A stretch of 64,000 bases of DNA from Fluoribacter gormanii (lineage in GTDB: Bacteria; Pseudomonadota; Gammaproteobacteria; Legionellales; Legionellaceae). The notes under the pieces were generated by a model. That model did no database searches. It was not told where the DNA came from and worked only from the letters and a program-made list of their open reading frames with translations. The stretch lies in the NCBI RefSeq assembly GCF_900156395.1, contig NZ_FTNL01000020.1, forward strand, positions 24,871 through 88,870. The letters run 5' to 3'. Below are positions 36,501-42,991 of the stretch, one piece after another. Each line of letters begins with the position of its first letter. The stretch's first letter is position 1. The position numbers and the translations under genes were made by a program.

Positions 36501-38956
36501 CGAACGTCCATATGATTATTGAAGAGTACATTTCGCCAATAAAACAACAGAACACGGTGGATGTTCCATATATCTTTTTATTATCGGCATTAAATGAAGA
36601 GCGCTTGGCCGCACAGGTACAGCAAATGCATCGTTATCTACAGCAGAACAGCCATCTGGACAATAAAGAATGGCTAAGGGACGCATGCTTCACGTTACAA
36701 ACAGGACGCGAACACATGATGGCACGATTCGCAGTGATTGCAACAAACACCGATGAATTACTTACGGCTCTAGCAAACTATCCTCACCAGGGTCCAAACA
36801 CCTGGATAAATCATCATGCTCAAACTAATCCACAACCGGTTGCTGAATTAATCCGTGATGCGCACTATGAAGAATTGGTCCAGCATTGGGTTAATGGGAC
36901 AAAAGTGGATTGGGAACAATTATACCCACAACAATTGCCGCATATTATCTCTTTGCCCACGTATCCATTTACTAAACGACGCTGCTGGATACCTACAAAA
37001 GAAGTAGAAGTAGTATCTGTGGCGCAACCTATAGTGCAACCCGCGATTCAACCCGTTGTTGCTAGCCCTGAAATGATTGATCTTCAAGATTGGCTTTACA
37101 GGACCCAGTGGGAGAAAAACCCTCAAGCAACTAAGCCTGGATTAATTGACAGCGAAGGCAAATGGCTTATTTTCTGCGAACCAGAATCAGTACCGTTCTT
37201 GAAACAAGAACTTGGTGCGCATGCAGGTATTTATTGTTTTATTCGCGATCAATATTCCATGCTTGAGAAGAATGAATTCACCATCAATGCGTCACAAAAA
37301 ACCGATTATGAACAGCTCTTTGCTACCATTTACGAACAGCACAGAGATAATTTAAAAGGCATCATCCATCTATGTCCTGCACAGGATCCAAATAAAGAAA
37401 ACCATAGCGATCCAAGCTTGGCATTATTATATTTGTTGCAAGCCATAGTGCAGCATTCGTGGTCGCATCAAATAACCTTCTGTCTTGCATCCCAAACAGC
37501 GCAACAGGTTAATCCGTCCGATACCATCAATATCTGGCAACATCATCTCTGGTCCATGACCCGTATTTTTGCCGCCGAGCAAGCAAAATACCACGCGTTA
37601 CTACTTGATTTGGATGCAAATGAAGGTATAGAGCATAATACAAAAATCCTAGTCAAGGAATTGGGACGTTACCAAACCCAAGAAAACCATATTGCTTATC
37701 GTGCCGGTGAACGCTACACCATCCGCTTCACTCCTCATGGGGAGGCAAAAAATACTGAAATGATTCATTCCTGGAAGCCCCCTGTAGCTGCATTAGTTAC
37801 TGGAGGATTGGGGGCCTTAGGCTATGAAGTAGCAGAATTTATTGTCGCGCAAGGAACACGTTTTGTATTGCTTACCGGAACAACCGAACTCTCCGCAACA
37901 ACATTAGAAAAAAATACCTGGCTCAAACAGTTGGAAGCGAGAGGGGCACAGGTTAGGTACGCTGCGGTAGATGTAGCGAATCAAGAACAAATGCATCAAG
38001 TCATTATGGACGCTGAAAAAGCATGGCAGCAATCCATCGATGGCGTATTTCATTTAGCGGGTGTAACTACCGATAATATCACCATTGCCGAAATGGATGA
38101 AATATTATGGCGTGAGGTGTTACGTGTAAAAATACAGGGTTCTTTGGTGTTGCATGAACTCTTTTTACAAGCGCCATTATCGTGTTTTGTGCTGTTTTCT
38201 TCCATTGCAGCAGTTCCCCATTTTGGTATGGCAGGACTCAGCGCTTATGCAGCAGCGAATGAATTTATGAATGGCCTCGCTTTATATCGTCGTAGTTTGC
38301 AACTACCCGCATCAAGCATTAACTGGGTCGCCTGGTCAGAAAAAGGAATGAGCCACAGACATAATCATGACGCATTTTTAGATGCTGTAGGGATGGCGTC
38401 TTTAAGTATTAAAGAAGGCATTGCCTTGCTCCATGCTCTGCTCAGGCTAAATCCTGCTGAAATTACAGTATGCAAGATTCAATGGAAGAAATTTTTACAG
38501 GTAAATGCCACCGCCAAACAGCTTGATTTTTTTAAACATTTGGTTGCTGAATATGCTGCAAATACGCAATCAACTACAGTTTCCGCATTAAATCAGGAAG
38601 AAATTACAGCATTAGTGCTGAACCTCTTTGCTGCCGTATTAGGATTGGAGGTCACTGAAATTGACCGAGAAGCCCCCCTCCAGCAATATGGAATGGATTC
38701 CATTACTGGCATCGATTATACCGAGCAACTGGGTAAGCATTTCCCTGATGTAGTCGCGCCTATGGACTTATATCGTTACCCTACACTGAAACAACTTACT
38801 GAGTACATCATGCAACGCGTGCAAATTAACATTGAGCCAGCCCCTGCACCTCTTTTCAGTGCCGAGAAAACTCTTGATCTGGATCAATTAAATGATGCAC
38901 AACTGAATGAATTGCTTGAATTGGAATTAAAAGAATTAGAGCTGGCTTATGAATGA
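24551..38956 (+). CDS. AT-less modular polyketide synthase with cinnamate-type FAAL loading module
   Basis: 4801 residues. Domains, with approximate positions: FAAL 10-555 (YTSGSTSTPKA, TGDLGFI, KTSSGKLQRKK); ACP1 577-647 (S609); KS1 666-1086 (C824, H959, H1006); DH1 1242-1516 (H1273, D1438); KR1 1711-1904 (TGGMGELG, SDYAYAN); ACP2 ~1978-2055 (S2015); KS2 (C2259, H2394); ACP3 (S2738); KS3 (C2977); ACP4 (S3489); KS4 (C3738); KR2 ~4170-4600 (VTGGLGALG, FSSIAAV, YAAANEF); ACP5 (S4717). No acyltransferase follows any KS. Each is followed only by a linker ending in YPFAKERYW-like sequence, as in trans-AT synthases, so malonyl transfer must come from another protein. The start may be 24551 or 24578; the latter has GGAAG 6 nt upstream. 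DH1 has HRLND where HxxxG is usual. The acidic C-terminus looks like a docking tail. Confidence 0.93.
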   Translation: MEFSKWKLLMQNIVNVLQNRAQKYPHQEAILYLEDGEHKTAELTLAELDYQAKIIAAHLKTRQITGNRVILLYPTGVEFVISLIGCWYAGVIAVPIPCPKIDEFAKHEALLNTIAEDADIAAVLSLSQYHSNIETSLKRKVPVLATDAIKTQSAEDYQSTLISDDTVAYLQYTSGSTSTPKAAIITHGNLKHSLQETIKAWHYTKKSITLTWAPHTHVYGLVCGILVPLYHGTQAIIVPPTAFINKPVTWLSAISTYRVTHSGCPNFGYDICVRDIKETELTQLNLKHWKVAVNGGDIVQYQTIIDFANKFRSCGFSLNKFCSAYGMSELSGAIAVTPFGCEPHSLPPQNDANPLQRRLVSSGKLLAGLRAIAVDPETKQPVAAGETGEIWLSGKSLAHGYWRRPDETQTVFQATIPGSDLHYFKTGDLGFILDDEIYLTGRLKEVIVVYGKKYYPLDLEITVAHVLSQFKLNLPQVAFSTEIAHKEKIIIVQELTEETPQSLWPEIKNAIHHAITKHHGVDVHEVVLCPKGAIPKTSSGKLQRKKAQSLFNEQNLLVLTQDLSENTTTKNNVSHSKQNQFTALVANVLNIDETEIDIDAPLSRYSFDSINIIHLTTVLNETYQLSLSPAALYEYATLAEFYTDLLAKKCVETLPYGERQHVDESNDIAIIGMSGVFPQAPDVDTFWDNLSQGKDCISEVPLSRWNWRDLTVRWGGFIDHIEQFDATFFNISPREAELIDPQQRLFLQTIWKTIEDAGYSPSALATLKTGLFVGVFNHDYAELLQKNEVMDAYLTTGTMNSMIANRISYILNLRGPSEAIDTACSSSLVAVHQAVQALLHGDCDLALAGGVNALITPTSFIAANQAGMLSADGRCKTFDKNANGYVRGEGAGAILLKKLTQALNDGDHIYGVIKGTAVNHGGHVNTLTAPNPNAQAEVIIAACQRAQITVDSIQYIETHGTGTPLGDPIEINGLKKAFQHLALEQQLESLPKQYCGLGAVKTHIGHLESAAGIAGIIKILLAMRHELLPANLHLNELNPYIDIEDSPFYLVNQPTKWPKKANTPRRAGVSSFGFGGANAHIILEESPGRTQTSFYNHSSYLICLSAVTTSALQQRAAELLKWLEQQRDVPSLAALSYTLNAGRQHFSKRFCVIVKTVEELQEHLKSISSCENIEQYVLTAELSNTNHEHTSDLNRIRSVYLQGKSIDWSTIYGDYREKISLPTYPFAKESHWVELKSKSPQGMHPLIDENISTFSASVFSKQFSGNEFYLQDHRLNDEAVLPGAVCLEMVRVAASLAANNQQVITLSKITWKKPIKTRDLSSPLHVHLVPETDCVSFALTDEDGTVSYMNGDIYCADRSPDAPHLALNIQELKSALPQTHAPDAVYTYFNNIGITYGPAFQVIKTLNFDENNLLAELTLPANLPIKNNEFILHPCLFDGILQTTQVLLKNREMLYLPFSITQIDIYKALTNTCYVRANLISAVDNQHMPVFNIQVTDTEGTLLLVITGFTLCAVHEAVKPEATVAYYSPKWDIQPLHSSSKHPDSILILGSDPQFIQSIKEHVPVHTASSLRVQDTNPEDISIDSLSECIIIALENFNDEPYSALEIQKNLERTHHLLQTLTTQICKLKPRHPVQLVCISKNHSLYSRALVGFAKSLHQEQSNISCRFIELHDLSLLAQELSQNEIEVRYDAQNHRYVRRYELIPTSMAIAPILKKFGVYLITGGMGELGYLFATYLAEHYQAKIVLTGRSLLSKQHQKRIAALEQKNASVAYIAADVSSYEEVQALIQSTKERFGAINGIIHAAGLIHDGFIINKTPPEIANVLAPKIYGTCNLHAATLKEPLDFFVLFSSVAAVFGNAGQSDYAYANCFLDEFANERERQRALGHCFGHTVSINWPLWEEGGLHIAPEYQRVLEENLGIISLSTQQGFTAFLQALQHNTQNWIVLSGYQQTLMSALQNKSILNQSIATQRPALNSTLRKQTENFLTKILADTLKCSPEHIDPKSPFEKYGIDSLMIIQLNQRLANEFNALPKTLFFEYRNVADLAEYFMEHRASELMPRLSDVEVPMIHSIPPLVISPSVMKNTPRSQDIAIIGMNGRYPEAKDLTTFWHNLYTGKDCIREIPKERWALADYFDRNQNNPGKTYSKWGGFLTDVDQFDPLFFNISPREAALMDPQERLFLETAWKTIEDAGYAHETLAGKKVGVYVGVMYGQYQLFGNESAHANQFAPTNSVFASIANRVSYFFDFHGPSIALDTMCSSSLTAIHLACQSLHEGECEMALAGGVNLSLHPNKYLLLSHGKFLASDGHCRSFGEGGDGYVPGEAVGAILLKPLDKALADGDAIYAVIKGSHLNHGGKTNGYTVPNPNAQAELLAETYQKAHINPAQVSYIEAHGTGTSLGDPIEMAGLNKVFSQKQMPYHCAIGSVKSNIGHCESAAGIAAVTKVVLQLQHRTLVPSLFSETLNTNIDWSTTPFRVQQTVSQWQKPSSNVPRIAGISSFGAGGSNAHLILSEAPEILPLISSNKSHYLLTISAKTELALNQRLDDLLGWLEQNPLAQLEQLSYTLNAGRSHFDCRCAMVVSTLAEAIQLIEQFKAQRHAAPLFVQMHAGKNAEHALINSTIMPILIQQLSNPSQYKETLLALAKLYVEGQNLDWHQIHAGESRKKISLPTYPFAKERYWYSDEEQLISVENRDEALTQNALIDKLNSYLVRQVVQILKITQHRIALEKNLGEYGMDSVHFIELAKQLAEHYQIEFTPAVFFTHSSVLSISEYLINQFPQAVAQAHHEAAHLQMNLPTLKPRRIATSETEAIAIIGMQGIFPQSDDLAAFWQHLVEGHDLVTEIPKERWNWRDYYGNEAHQSNSKWGAFINKFDQFDAGFFNISAREANLMDPQQRLFLETVWKTIEDAGYDPFALSAQNVGVFAGVEFSEYQTLIAKQHNEHHGFIATGNSHSMIANRVSYFFNFQGPSEAVDSACSSSLVAIHRAVQAIRHGECDLAIAGGVSLILNPDTIVVTSQLGALSADGRCKTFDKNANGYVKGEGVASLLLKPLKHAQEDGDHIYGVIKASAVNHGGKAQSLTAPNAKAQSELLIRAYTQANIDPNTVTYIETHGTGTALGDPVEIEGLKLAFSSLLASKTKQNSIALGSVKTNIGHLEPASGIAGIIKLLLAMTHETLPGILHFQELNPYINLTGTPFTIVKETQAWQRIKNEVGADIPLRAGVSSFGFGGTNAHIILEEGRPHQRRAENHQAKPYYLITFSAKQQESLYQKIVDLHQWLNKNKDTISLPSLSLTLNMGRAHFICRCALVVNSVDALCDALNMLSNHETPEYCMMNEGQTWTIQGPVFDEVYQAAIKTLHQPENSDQYRHKLFILGDLYTKHYDIDWQQVYAGEKIQRVGSLPAYPFIKQRYWYDLETNSIATPQPSIISKSLSLSTASTDPAHKAREVGSTIDHQQTLMYLQQIFAEKLRTAPELIQADETYEVYGVDSLIGLEITNRLEKDFGSLPKTLLYERNRLNDLAKYFIKNHKEQLSALVSENNGMPVVAPLEVEAVKPVISAIKHANHSSQDIAIIGLSGTFPMANSMDEFWQNLSSGKDCVGEVPADRWDYRDYPVLIGGEEHYFPHGGFIPDIDKFDPLFFNISPRDAGLMDPQERLFMQSVWSTLEDAGYTRDKLKRKAQNSVGVFAGVTYNFYPLFIAEEWQKGNRVPLDIQSFSVANRISYFLDVNGPSFVVDTACSSSLAAIHLACESLFRGDCAMAIAGGVNLSLHPSKYHFLGSFNFMSEQGRCASFADGGTGYVPSEGVGSVLLKPLADAIADNDMIYGIIKGSSMNHGGKTSGYTVPNPNAQAAVILQALKNANIDARTVSYIEAHGTGTALGDPIEIRGLQDAFEHYTEDKQFCAVGSVKSNIGHLESAAGISQLAKVLLQMRHKKLAPTLHSTQLNPFIDFQNSPFYVQQECTDWQPENNVPRRAGVSSFGAGGANVHMIIEEYISPIKQQNTVDVPYIFLLSALNEERLAAQVQQMHRYLQQNSHLDNKEWLRDACFTLQTGREHMMARFAVIATNTDELLTALANYPHQGPNTWINHHAQTNPQPVAELIRDAHYEELVQHWVNGTKVDWEQLYPQQLPHIISLPTYPFTKRRCWIPTKEVEVVSVAQPIVQPAIQPVVASPEMIDLQDWLYRTQWEKNPQATKPGLIDSEGKWLIFCEPESVPFLKQELGAHAGIYCFIRDQYSMLEKNEFTINASQKTDYEQLFATIYEQHRDNLKGIIHLCPAQDPNKENHSDPSLALLYLLQAIVQHSWSHQITFCLASQTAQQVNPSDTINIWQHHLWSMTRIFAAEQAKYHALLLDLDANEGIEHNTKILVKELGRYQTQENHIAYRAGERYTIRFTPHGEAKNTEMIHSWKPPVAALVTGGLGALGYEVAEFIVAQGTRFVLLTGTTELSATTLEKNTWLKQLEARGAQVRYAAVDVANQEQMHQVIMDAEKAWQQSIDGVFHLAGVTTDNITIAEMDEILWREVLRVKIQGSLVLHELFLQAPLSCFVLFSSIAAVPHFGMAGLSAYAAANEFMNGLALYRRSLQLPASSINWVAWSEKGMSHRHNHDAFLDAVGMASLSIKEGIALLHALLRLNPAEITVCKIQWKKFLQVNATAKQLDFFKHLVAEYAANTQSTTVSALNQEEITALVLNLFAAVLGLEVTEIDREAPLQQYGMDSITGIDYTEQLGKHFPDVVAPMDLYRYPTLKQLTEYIMQRVQINIEPAPAPLFSAEKTLDLDQLNDAQLNELLELELKELELAYE
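34870..34890. repeat. GC-rich palindromic repeat inside a PKS linker
   Basis: TCCCGCGC-ACAAG-GCGCGGGA, a perfect 8-bp stem of almost pure G+C inside a gene of about 40% G+C. It is translated in frame as part of DPAHKAREVG, in the unconserved linker between the KS3 post-domain and ACP4. It resembles the dispersed intergenic hairpin repeats of Legionella genomes rather than protein-coding sequence. Confidence 0.5.
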
Positions 38957-41900
38957 TACAACTACTTTAAAAAAATCATTATTAATGATCCAAAAGCTCA
39001 AGAAGCTTTTGCAAGAACAGAACGACAAGTTATGTGATCCAGTGGCAATTATTGGCATGAGTTGTCGCTTACCCGGAGCCAATAATCCTCAAGAGTTTTG
39101 GGAGTTATTATGCGAAGGCAAGAATATCATATCACCAATACCTGAAGAGCGTTGGGAGCTTTTGCAGGGTACTCGAGAAATCATTCAACGTGATACCAAT
39201 TTACCTTATTGGGGAGGCTATCTGCGTCAAATTGAAGCGTTTGACGCCTATTTTTTTGGCATTAGCCCTCGTGAAGCCATGCGAATGGACCCGCAACAAC
39301 GTATCTTGTTGGAAGTAGCCTATGAATCCCTTGAAGATGCAGGTTTAACCGTTGATGCTTTAGCAGGCTCCAATATGGGCGTTTTCTCCAGCTTATATGC
39401 AAGTCAATTTAGCCACTTGCAAAAACTGGATTCAGATATGGATGCTTTGTTTATTCCCACCGGAAGCGCGATTAGCATGGCAGCTAACCGTTTATCCTAT
39501 TTGTTCGATTTACGCGGCCCCAGCCTGGTCTTGGATACGGCGTGTTCGTCTTCGCTAATCGCCATTCAATTAGCCTGTTTAAACCTGCAAGCCAAATTAT
39601 GTGATACGGCACTAGTCAGTGCAGTGAATATCAATTTATTACCGTCTATTCATTCTGTTTTGGCTAAAGCGACCATGCTTTCTCCTACTGGACAATGCCA
39701 TACTTTTGATGCCAAGGCAGATGGCTATGTACAAGGAGAAGGAGCAGGCTCCATTATTTTGAAGCCGCTTGCCAAGGCATTACAGGATAAAGACAAGATC
39801 TACGCTGTCATCACTGGGAGTGCAATGAATCAAGATGGTAAAACAAATGGTTTAACTGCTCCTAATGGCTTGCAACAAGAACAATTATTGCGATCGGCTT
39901 ATCGAATGGCTAAAACGGATCCGTCTCATGTATCCTATGTTGAGTGCCATGGAACAGGAACATTTCTAGGTGACCCCATTGAAATTCAAGCATTAGGCGA
40001 AGTACTTGGCAAAAATCGTGATACAGAACAACCTTGTTGGATTAGCTCAGTAAAAACCAATATAGGGCATTTGGAGCCTGCTGCAGGTATTGTAAGTGTC
40101 ATTAAAGTAGCGTTGGCTTTAAAGAATGGTTTAATTCCACCCCATCTTAACTTTGCTGACGCGAACCCACATATCCCGTTTGAGCGTTATTCTTTGCGCA
40201 TTCCAAGGAAACCAGAACAATTACCCAGATACAGTGATGTCTGCATTGCCGGGGTAAGTGGTTTTGGTTTCGGTGGCGCCAATGCTCATCTCGTATTACG
40301 TGAACCCTCTTTAAATGAGCAAACCACTGTTAGCAGCACGCTTAATATGGATAAAGAGTTATTTACCCTTTCAGCAAAAGAGCCCTCTGCATTAGCTGAT
40401 TTAATTGGCCTCTGGTGTGATTATTTAAACAATCATCCCGAAACGAACTTGGCACAGATTTGTTATAACCTCCATATCAGGCGTTCTCATTATGCGCAAC
40501 GTTTGGCAATAATTACCGATTCAGTTGCTGATCTTTATCAAAAATTGACGGCATTACGAGCAAATTCTGATGCCCCAAATGAGTCAGTTTTTATTAACAA
40601 CAAGCAAAAAAAATCCAATCATTCAACGCCAATAACCGAATTTGCCGCAATGGACTTGGAAACCTTGGCAAAAAACTATGTAAATCAGGCGTCAATTGAT
40701 TGGAATAAATATGAAGAAGAACGCACTTACGCACCTCTAGATATGCCGTTTTATCCATGGCAGCGTAAAATATATTGGCCAACCTTGGATCAAGGTTTAA
40801 ATGAAAAAGCCTCTATAACCTATCCTATGCGAGGAAAATCCCTCCCCTCGCCCCTAGCAGCACGACAATTTGAATTTGTCTTTGATACAAAAGAAATGCC
40901 TGAAATACAAGATACCTTTTATGTTTTGCATGCGGGTTATTACCTCGAAATGTTAGCGTATGCAGCAAAACAATTACAGCAAACTATTTCTTTTAAGGTA
41001 CAAGACCTTAATTATTTATCGCCTATATTAGTCCTGGATGGAACAACTGTTTTGGTACATCTCATCATCGAAACGGATAAAGAAAGCGACACCTTAGCGT
41101 TTCGTTTTTACAGCAATGATGGCAAAAAACACTGGATAGAACATGCGACCGGTACTTTAGCCCTGAATTGTTCTCCGCCCAGCAACCAACTTAAAACCAA
41201 GATGGAACAGATGCAACAACGTTCTGCCTCCGGAACTATGGACACCTTTTATAACCGAATAACAAACATGGGCATGCCGGCTGGTGATACGATTCGCTGG
41301 GCCGATCAATATTGGATAAATAGTGATGAATTGTTTTGTGAGTTACGCGCCCCCAAAACCTCAGAGCGCGGCAAACGATTTGTAACCCAAATGCATCCGG
41401 GAATTATTGATGCCTGCATTCAGACACTCTTTTTATTGTTACCCAAACAATTCAACAAACCCTATATTGCATCGCATATGGGGACTCTTGAATTTTACGG
41501 TTCACTAGAGGACCAGAAATATATATACACTATACTAAAAGATCTGCATCCAGATGGAAAACATATCATTGCAGATTGGTACTTGCTGGATAAAAACTAT
41601 GATGTAATCGCCATTTGCCATGACCTGTGCATGAGCGTACTCAATGATACGATGCAAATTAATCAAATCATGGACATTCAATCTCAATTTCAACTTGATT
41701 TATCGCTGCCCTATGAAAGGTGTAAAGACAGATTAATCCAGCATTTAATGGAACAATTTGCTCTAATCTTTTCAATGCCACAAAATGACATCAGTCCTTT
41801 TCAGTCCTTGCATGAACTGGGAATGGATTCGCTGATGGCGCTGGCAGTAATCCGAATCATAGAAACAACCGTAGGTGTCACTTATTCTTTACCTTTGATG

Positions 41901-42833
41901 ATGCAAGGTCCCTCAATCAATGAGATTGCCGAGTATGTATTAGCAAGCCAATGGATAGGTTCCAAACAAGAAACACCAGAACCTAAAACTCAGTTTGATA
42001 CACTTTGGATAGCCAATCGAAAAATACAAGCAAATGCCCAGGTACGCTTGTTTTGTTTTCCTTATGGCGGCGGCGGTGCTTCAATTTATCGGGAATGGCA
42101 ACAGGAATTCCCTGATTTTATTGAGGTATGTCCGATACAGTTACCAGGCAGAGAAAATCGAATGGAGGAGCAACCTATTGATAACCTCGATACCTTGGTT
42201 TCATTATTAGCCAATCAGCTAAAACCTCAATTTAATTTACCTTTTGCTTTTTTTGGCCATAGCTTTGGTTCACTTATTGGGTTCGAATTGAGTCGATATT
42301 TACGTATTCATCAACTCCCCCAACCCATTCATCTTTTTGCATCGGCCTATCCCGATCCACGTATACCCTCCAAAAGTTTGGATAATCTGCTCACAAAACT
42401 GCAACAAATGAATATCAATTTATTTGATTTAAACTCGGAACGAATCAGTGAATTAGACGATGAACAATTAACTGCCTTATCCATCGTGTTTAAAGAAAAC
42501 GGTATTGTTGATTACAGCGATGAACGGATGAACAAGAGTATCATTAAAGTGTTATTGCCCATTTTTATTGGCGATATGAACATCGTTAGAAACTATAATT
42601 ATCGTGATGAGTCGCCCTTAACTTTTGGCACTACGGTATTTTTTGGTAAACAAGATACCTGGGTCTCTCCTGAAGACCATTTCGGATGGGCTGATCATTC
42701 ATTAGAGCATTGTGAGTTCCAACAATTTGAAAGTGGGCATCTTTTTATAAGAGAAAAAGAAATAAGAACAAAAGTAATCAAAAAAATTACCGAAAAGCTT
42801 TTGTGTTTTAATGCTGCAGAATGTGAGGTTTAA
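38949..42833 (+). CDS. terminal polyketide synthase module KS-DH*-ACP-TE, no AT
   Basis: 1294 residues. A coiled-coil docking helix (TLKKSLLMIQKLKKLLQEQND) is followed by KS5 (about 30-455; C199 in DTACSSS, HGTGTFLGDP, NIGHLEPAAG). Then come a linker ending MPFYPWQRKIYW with no AT, a double-hotdog DH-like domain (about 630-905), an ACP (about 925-1000, S961 in LGMDSL) and an alpha/beta thioesterase (about 1035-1285; GHSFGS with S1105, GKQDTW and SGHLFI). The DH-like domain has lost the catalytic His (QDTFYVLHAGYYLEM) but keeps HPGIIDACIQ. The KS5 and linker sequences are more like cis-AT modules than KS1-KS4. The ATG overlaps the end of the first PKS gene (ATGAATGA), giving translational coupling. 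The thioesterase resembles type II/GrsT enzymes and probably releases the finished chain. Confidence 0.92.
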   Translation: MNDTTTLKKSLLMIQKLKKLLQEQNDKLCDPVAIIGMSCRLPGANNPQEFWELLCEGKNIISPIPEERWELLQGTREIIQRDTNLPYWGGYLRQIEAFDAYFFGISPREAMRMDPQQRILLEVAYESLEDAGLTVDALAGSNMGVFSSLYASQFSHLQKLDSDMDALFIPTGSAISMAANRLSYLFDLRGPSLVLDTACSSSLIAIQLACLNLQAKLCDTALVSAVNINLLPSIHSVLAKATMLSPTGQCHTFDAKADGYVQGEGAGSIILKPLAKALQDKDKIYAVITGSAMNQDGKTNGLTAPNGLQQEQLLRSAYRMAKTDPSHVSYVECHGTGTFLGDPIEIQALGEVLGKNRDTEQPCWISSVKTNIGHLEPAAGIVSVIKVALALKNGLIPPHLNFADANPHIPFERYSLRIPRKPEQLPRYSDVCIAGVSGFGFGGANAHLVLREPSLNEQTTVSSTLNMDKELFTLSAKEPSALADLIGLWCDYLNNHPETNLAQICYNLHIRRSHYAQRLAIITDSVADLYQKLTALRANSDAPNESVFINNKQKKSNHSTPITEFAAMDLETLAKNYVNQASIDWNKYEEERTYAPLDMPFYPWQRKIYWPTLDQGLNEKASITYPMRGKSLPSPLAARQFEFVFDTKEMPEIQDTFYVLHAGYYLEMLAYAAKQLQQTISFKVQDLNYLSPILVLDGTTVLVHLIIETDKESDTLAFRFYSNDGKKHWIEHATGTLALNCSPPSNQLKTKMEQMQQRSASGTMDTFYNRITNMGMPAGDTIRWADQYWINSDELFCELRAPKTSERGKRFVTQMHPGIIDACIQTLFLLLPKQFNKPYIASHMGTLEFYGSLEDQKYIYTILKDLHPDGKHIIADWYLLDKNYDVIAICHDLCMSVLNDTMQINQIMDIQSQFQLDLSLPYERCKDRLIQHLMEQFALIFSMPQNDISPFQSLHELGMDSLMALAVIRIIETTVGVTYSLPLMMQGPSINEIAEYVLASQWIGSKQETPEPKTQFDTLWIANRKIQANAQVRLFCFPYGGGGASIYREWQQEFPDFIEVCPIQLPGRENRMEEQPIDNLDTLVSLLANQLKPQFNLPFAFFGHSFGSLIGFELSRYLRIHQLPQPIHLFASAYPDPRIPSKSLDNLLTKLQQMNINLFDLNSERISELDDEQLTALSIVFKENGIVDYSDERMNKSIIKVLLPIFIGDMNIVRNYNYRDESPLTFGTTVFFGKQDTWVSPEDHFGWADHSLEHCEFQQFESGHLFIREKEIRTKVIKKITEKLLCFNAAECEV

Positions 42834-42865
42834 TTCTCAACTTAATACTGTATAAATCATGTTTA

Positions 42866-42902
42866 AGTATGCTTGTATTAAAATTATGAGTACAAGCATA
42901 CT
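42866..42902. terminator. 12-bp inverted repeat after the PKS genes
   Basis: AGTATGCTTGTA (42866-42877) and TACAAGCATACT (42891-42902) form a perfect 12-bp stem with a 13-nt AT-rich loop, 33 bp after the PKS stop and before the convergent LRR gene. There is no T tract, so it may be a bidirectional terminator, an mRNA end-stabilising hairpin or a protein-binding site. Confidence 0.45.
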
Positions 42903-42991
42903 AAGATACTTCAAAAGAAGAAGAAAAACTTGACTAGAGCAGGCCACCCTTTTTCATGGAATTTAAATAATCATTAATCCAAAGATGATGA

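Noticed and set aside
26547..40300. Long direct repeats in the PKS genes as possible mobile or recombination repeats
   Set aside because: They are explained by the homologous KS and ACP domains of successive modules.
8441..42833. NRPS condensation or amino-acid adenylation domains
   Set aside because: Both adenylation domains are of the FAAL type, and no HHxxxDG condensation motif was seen.
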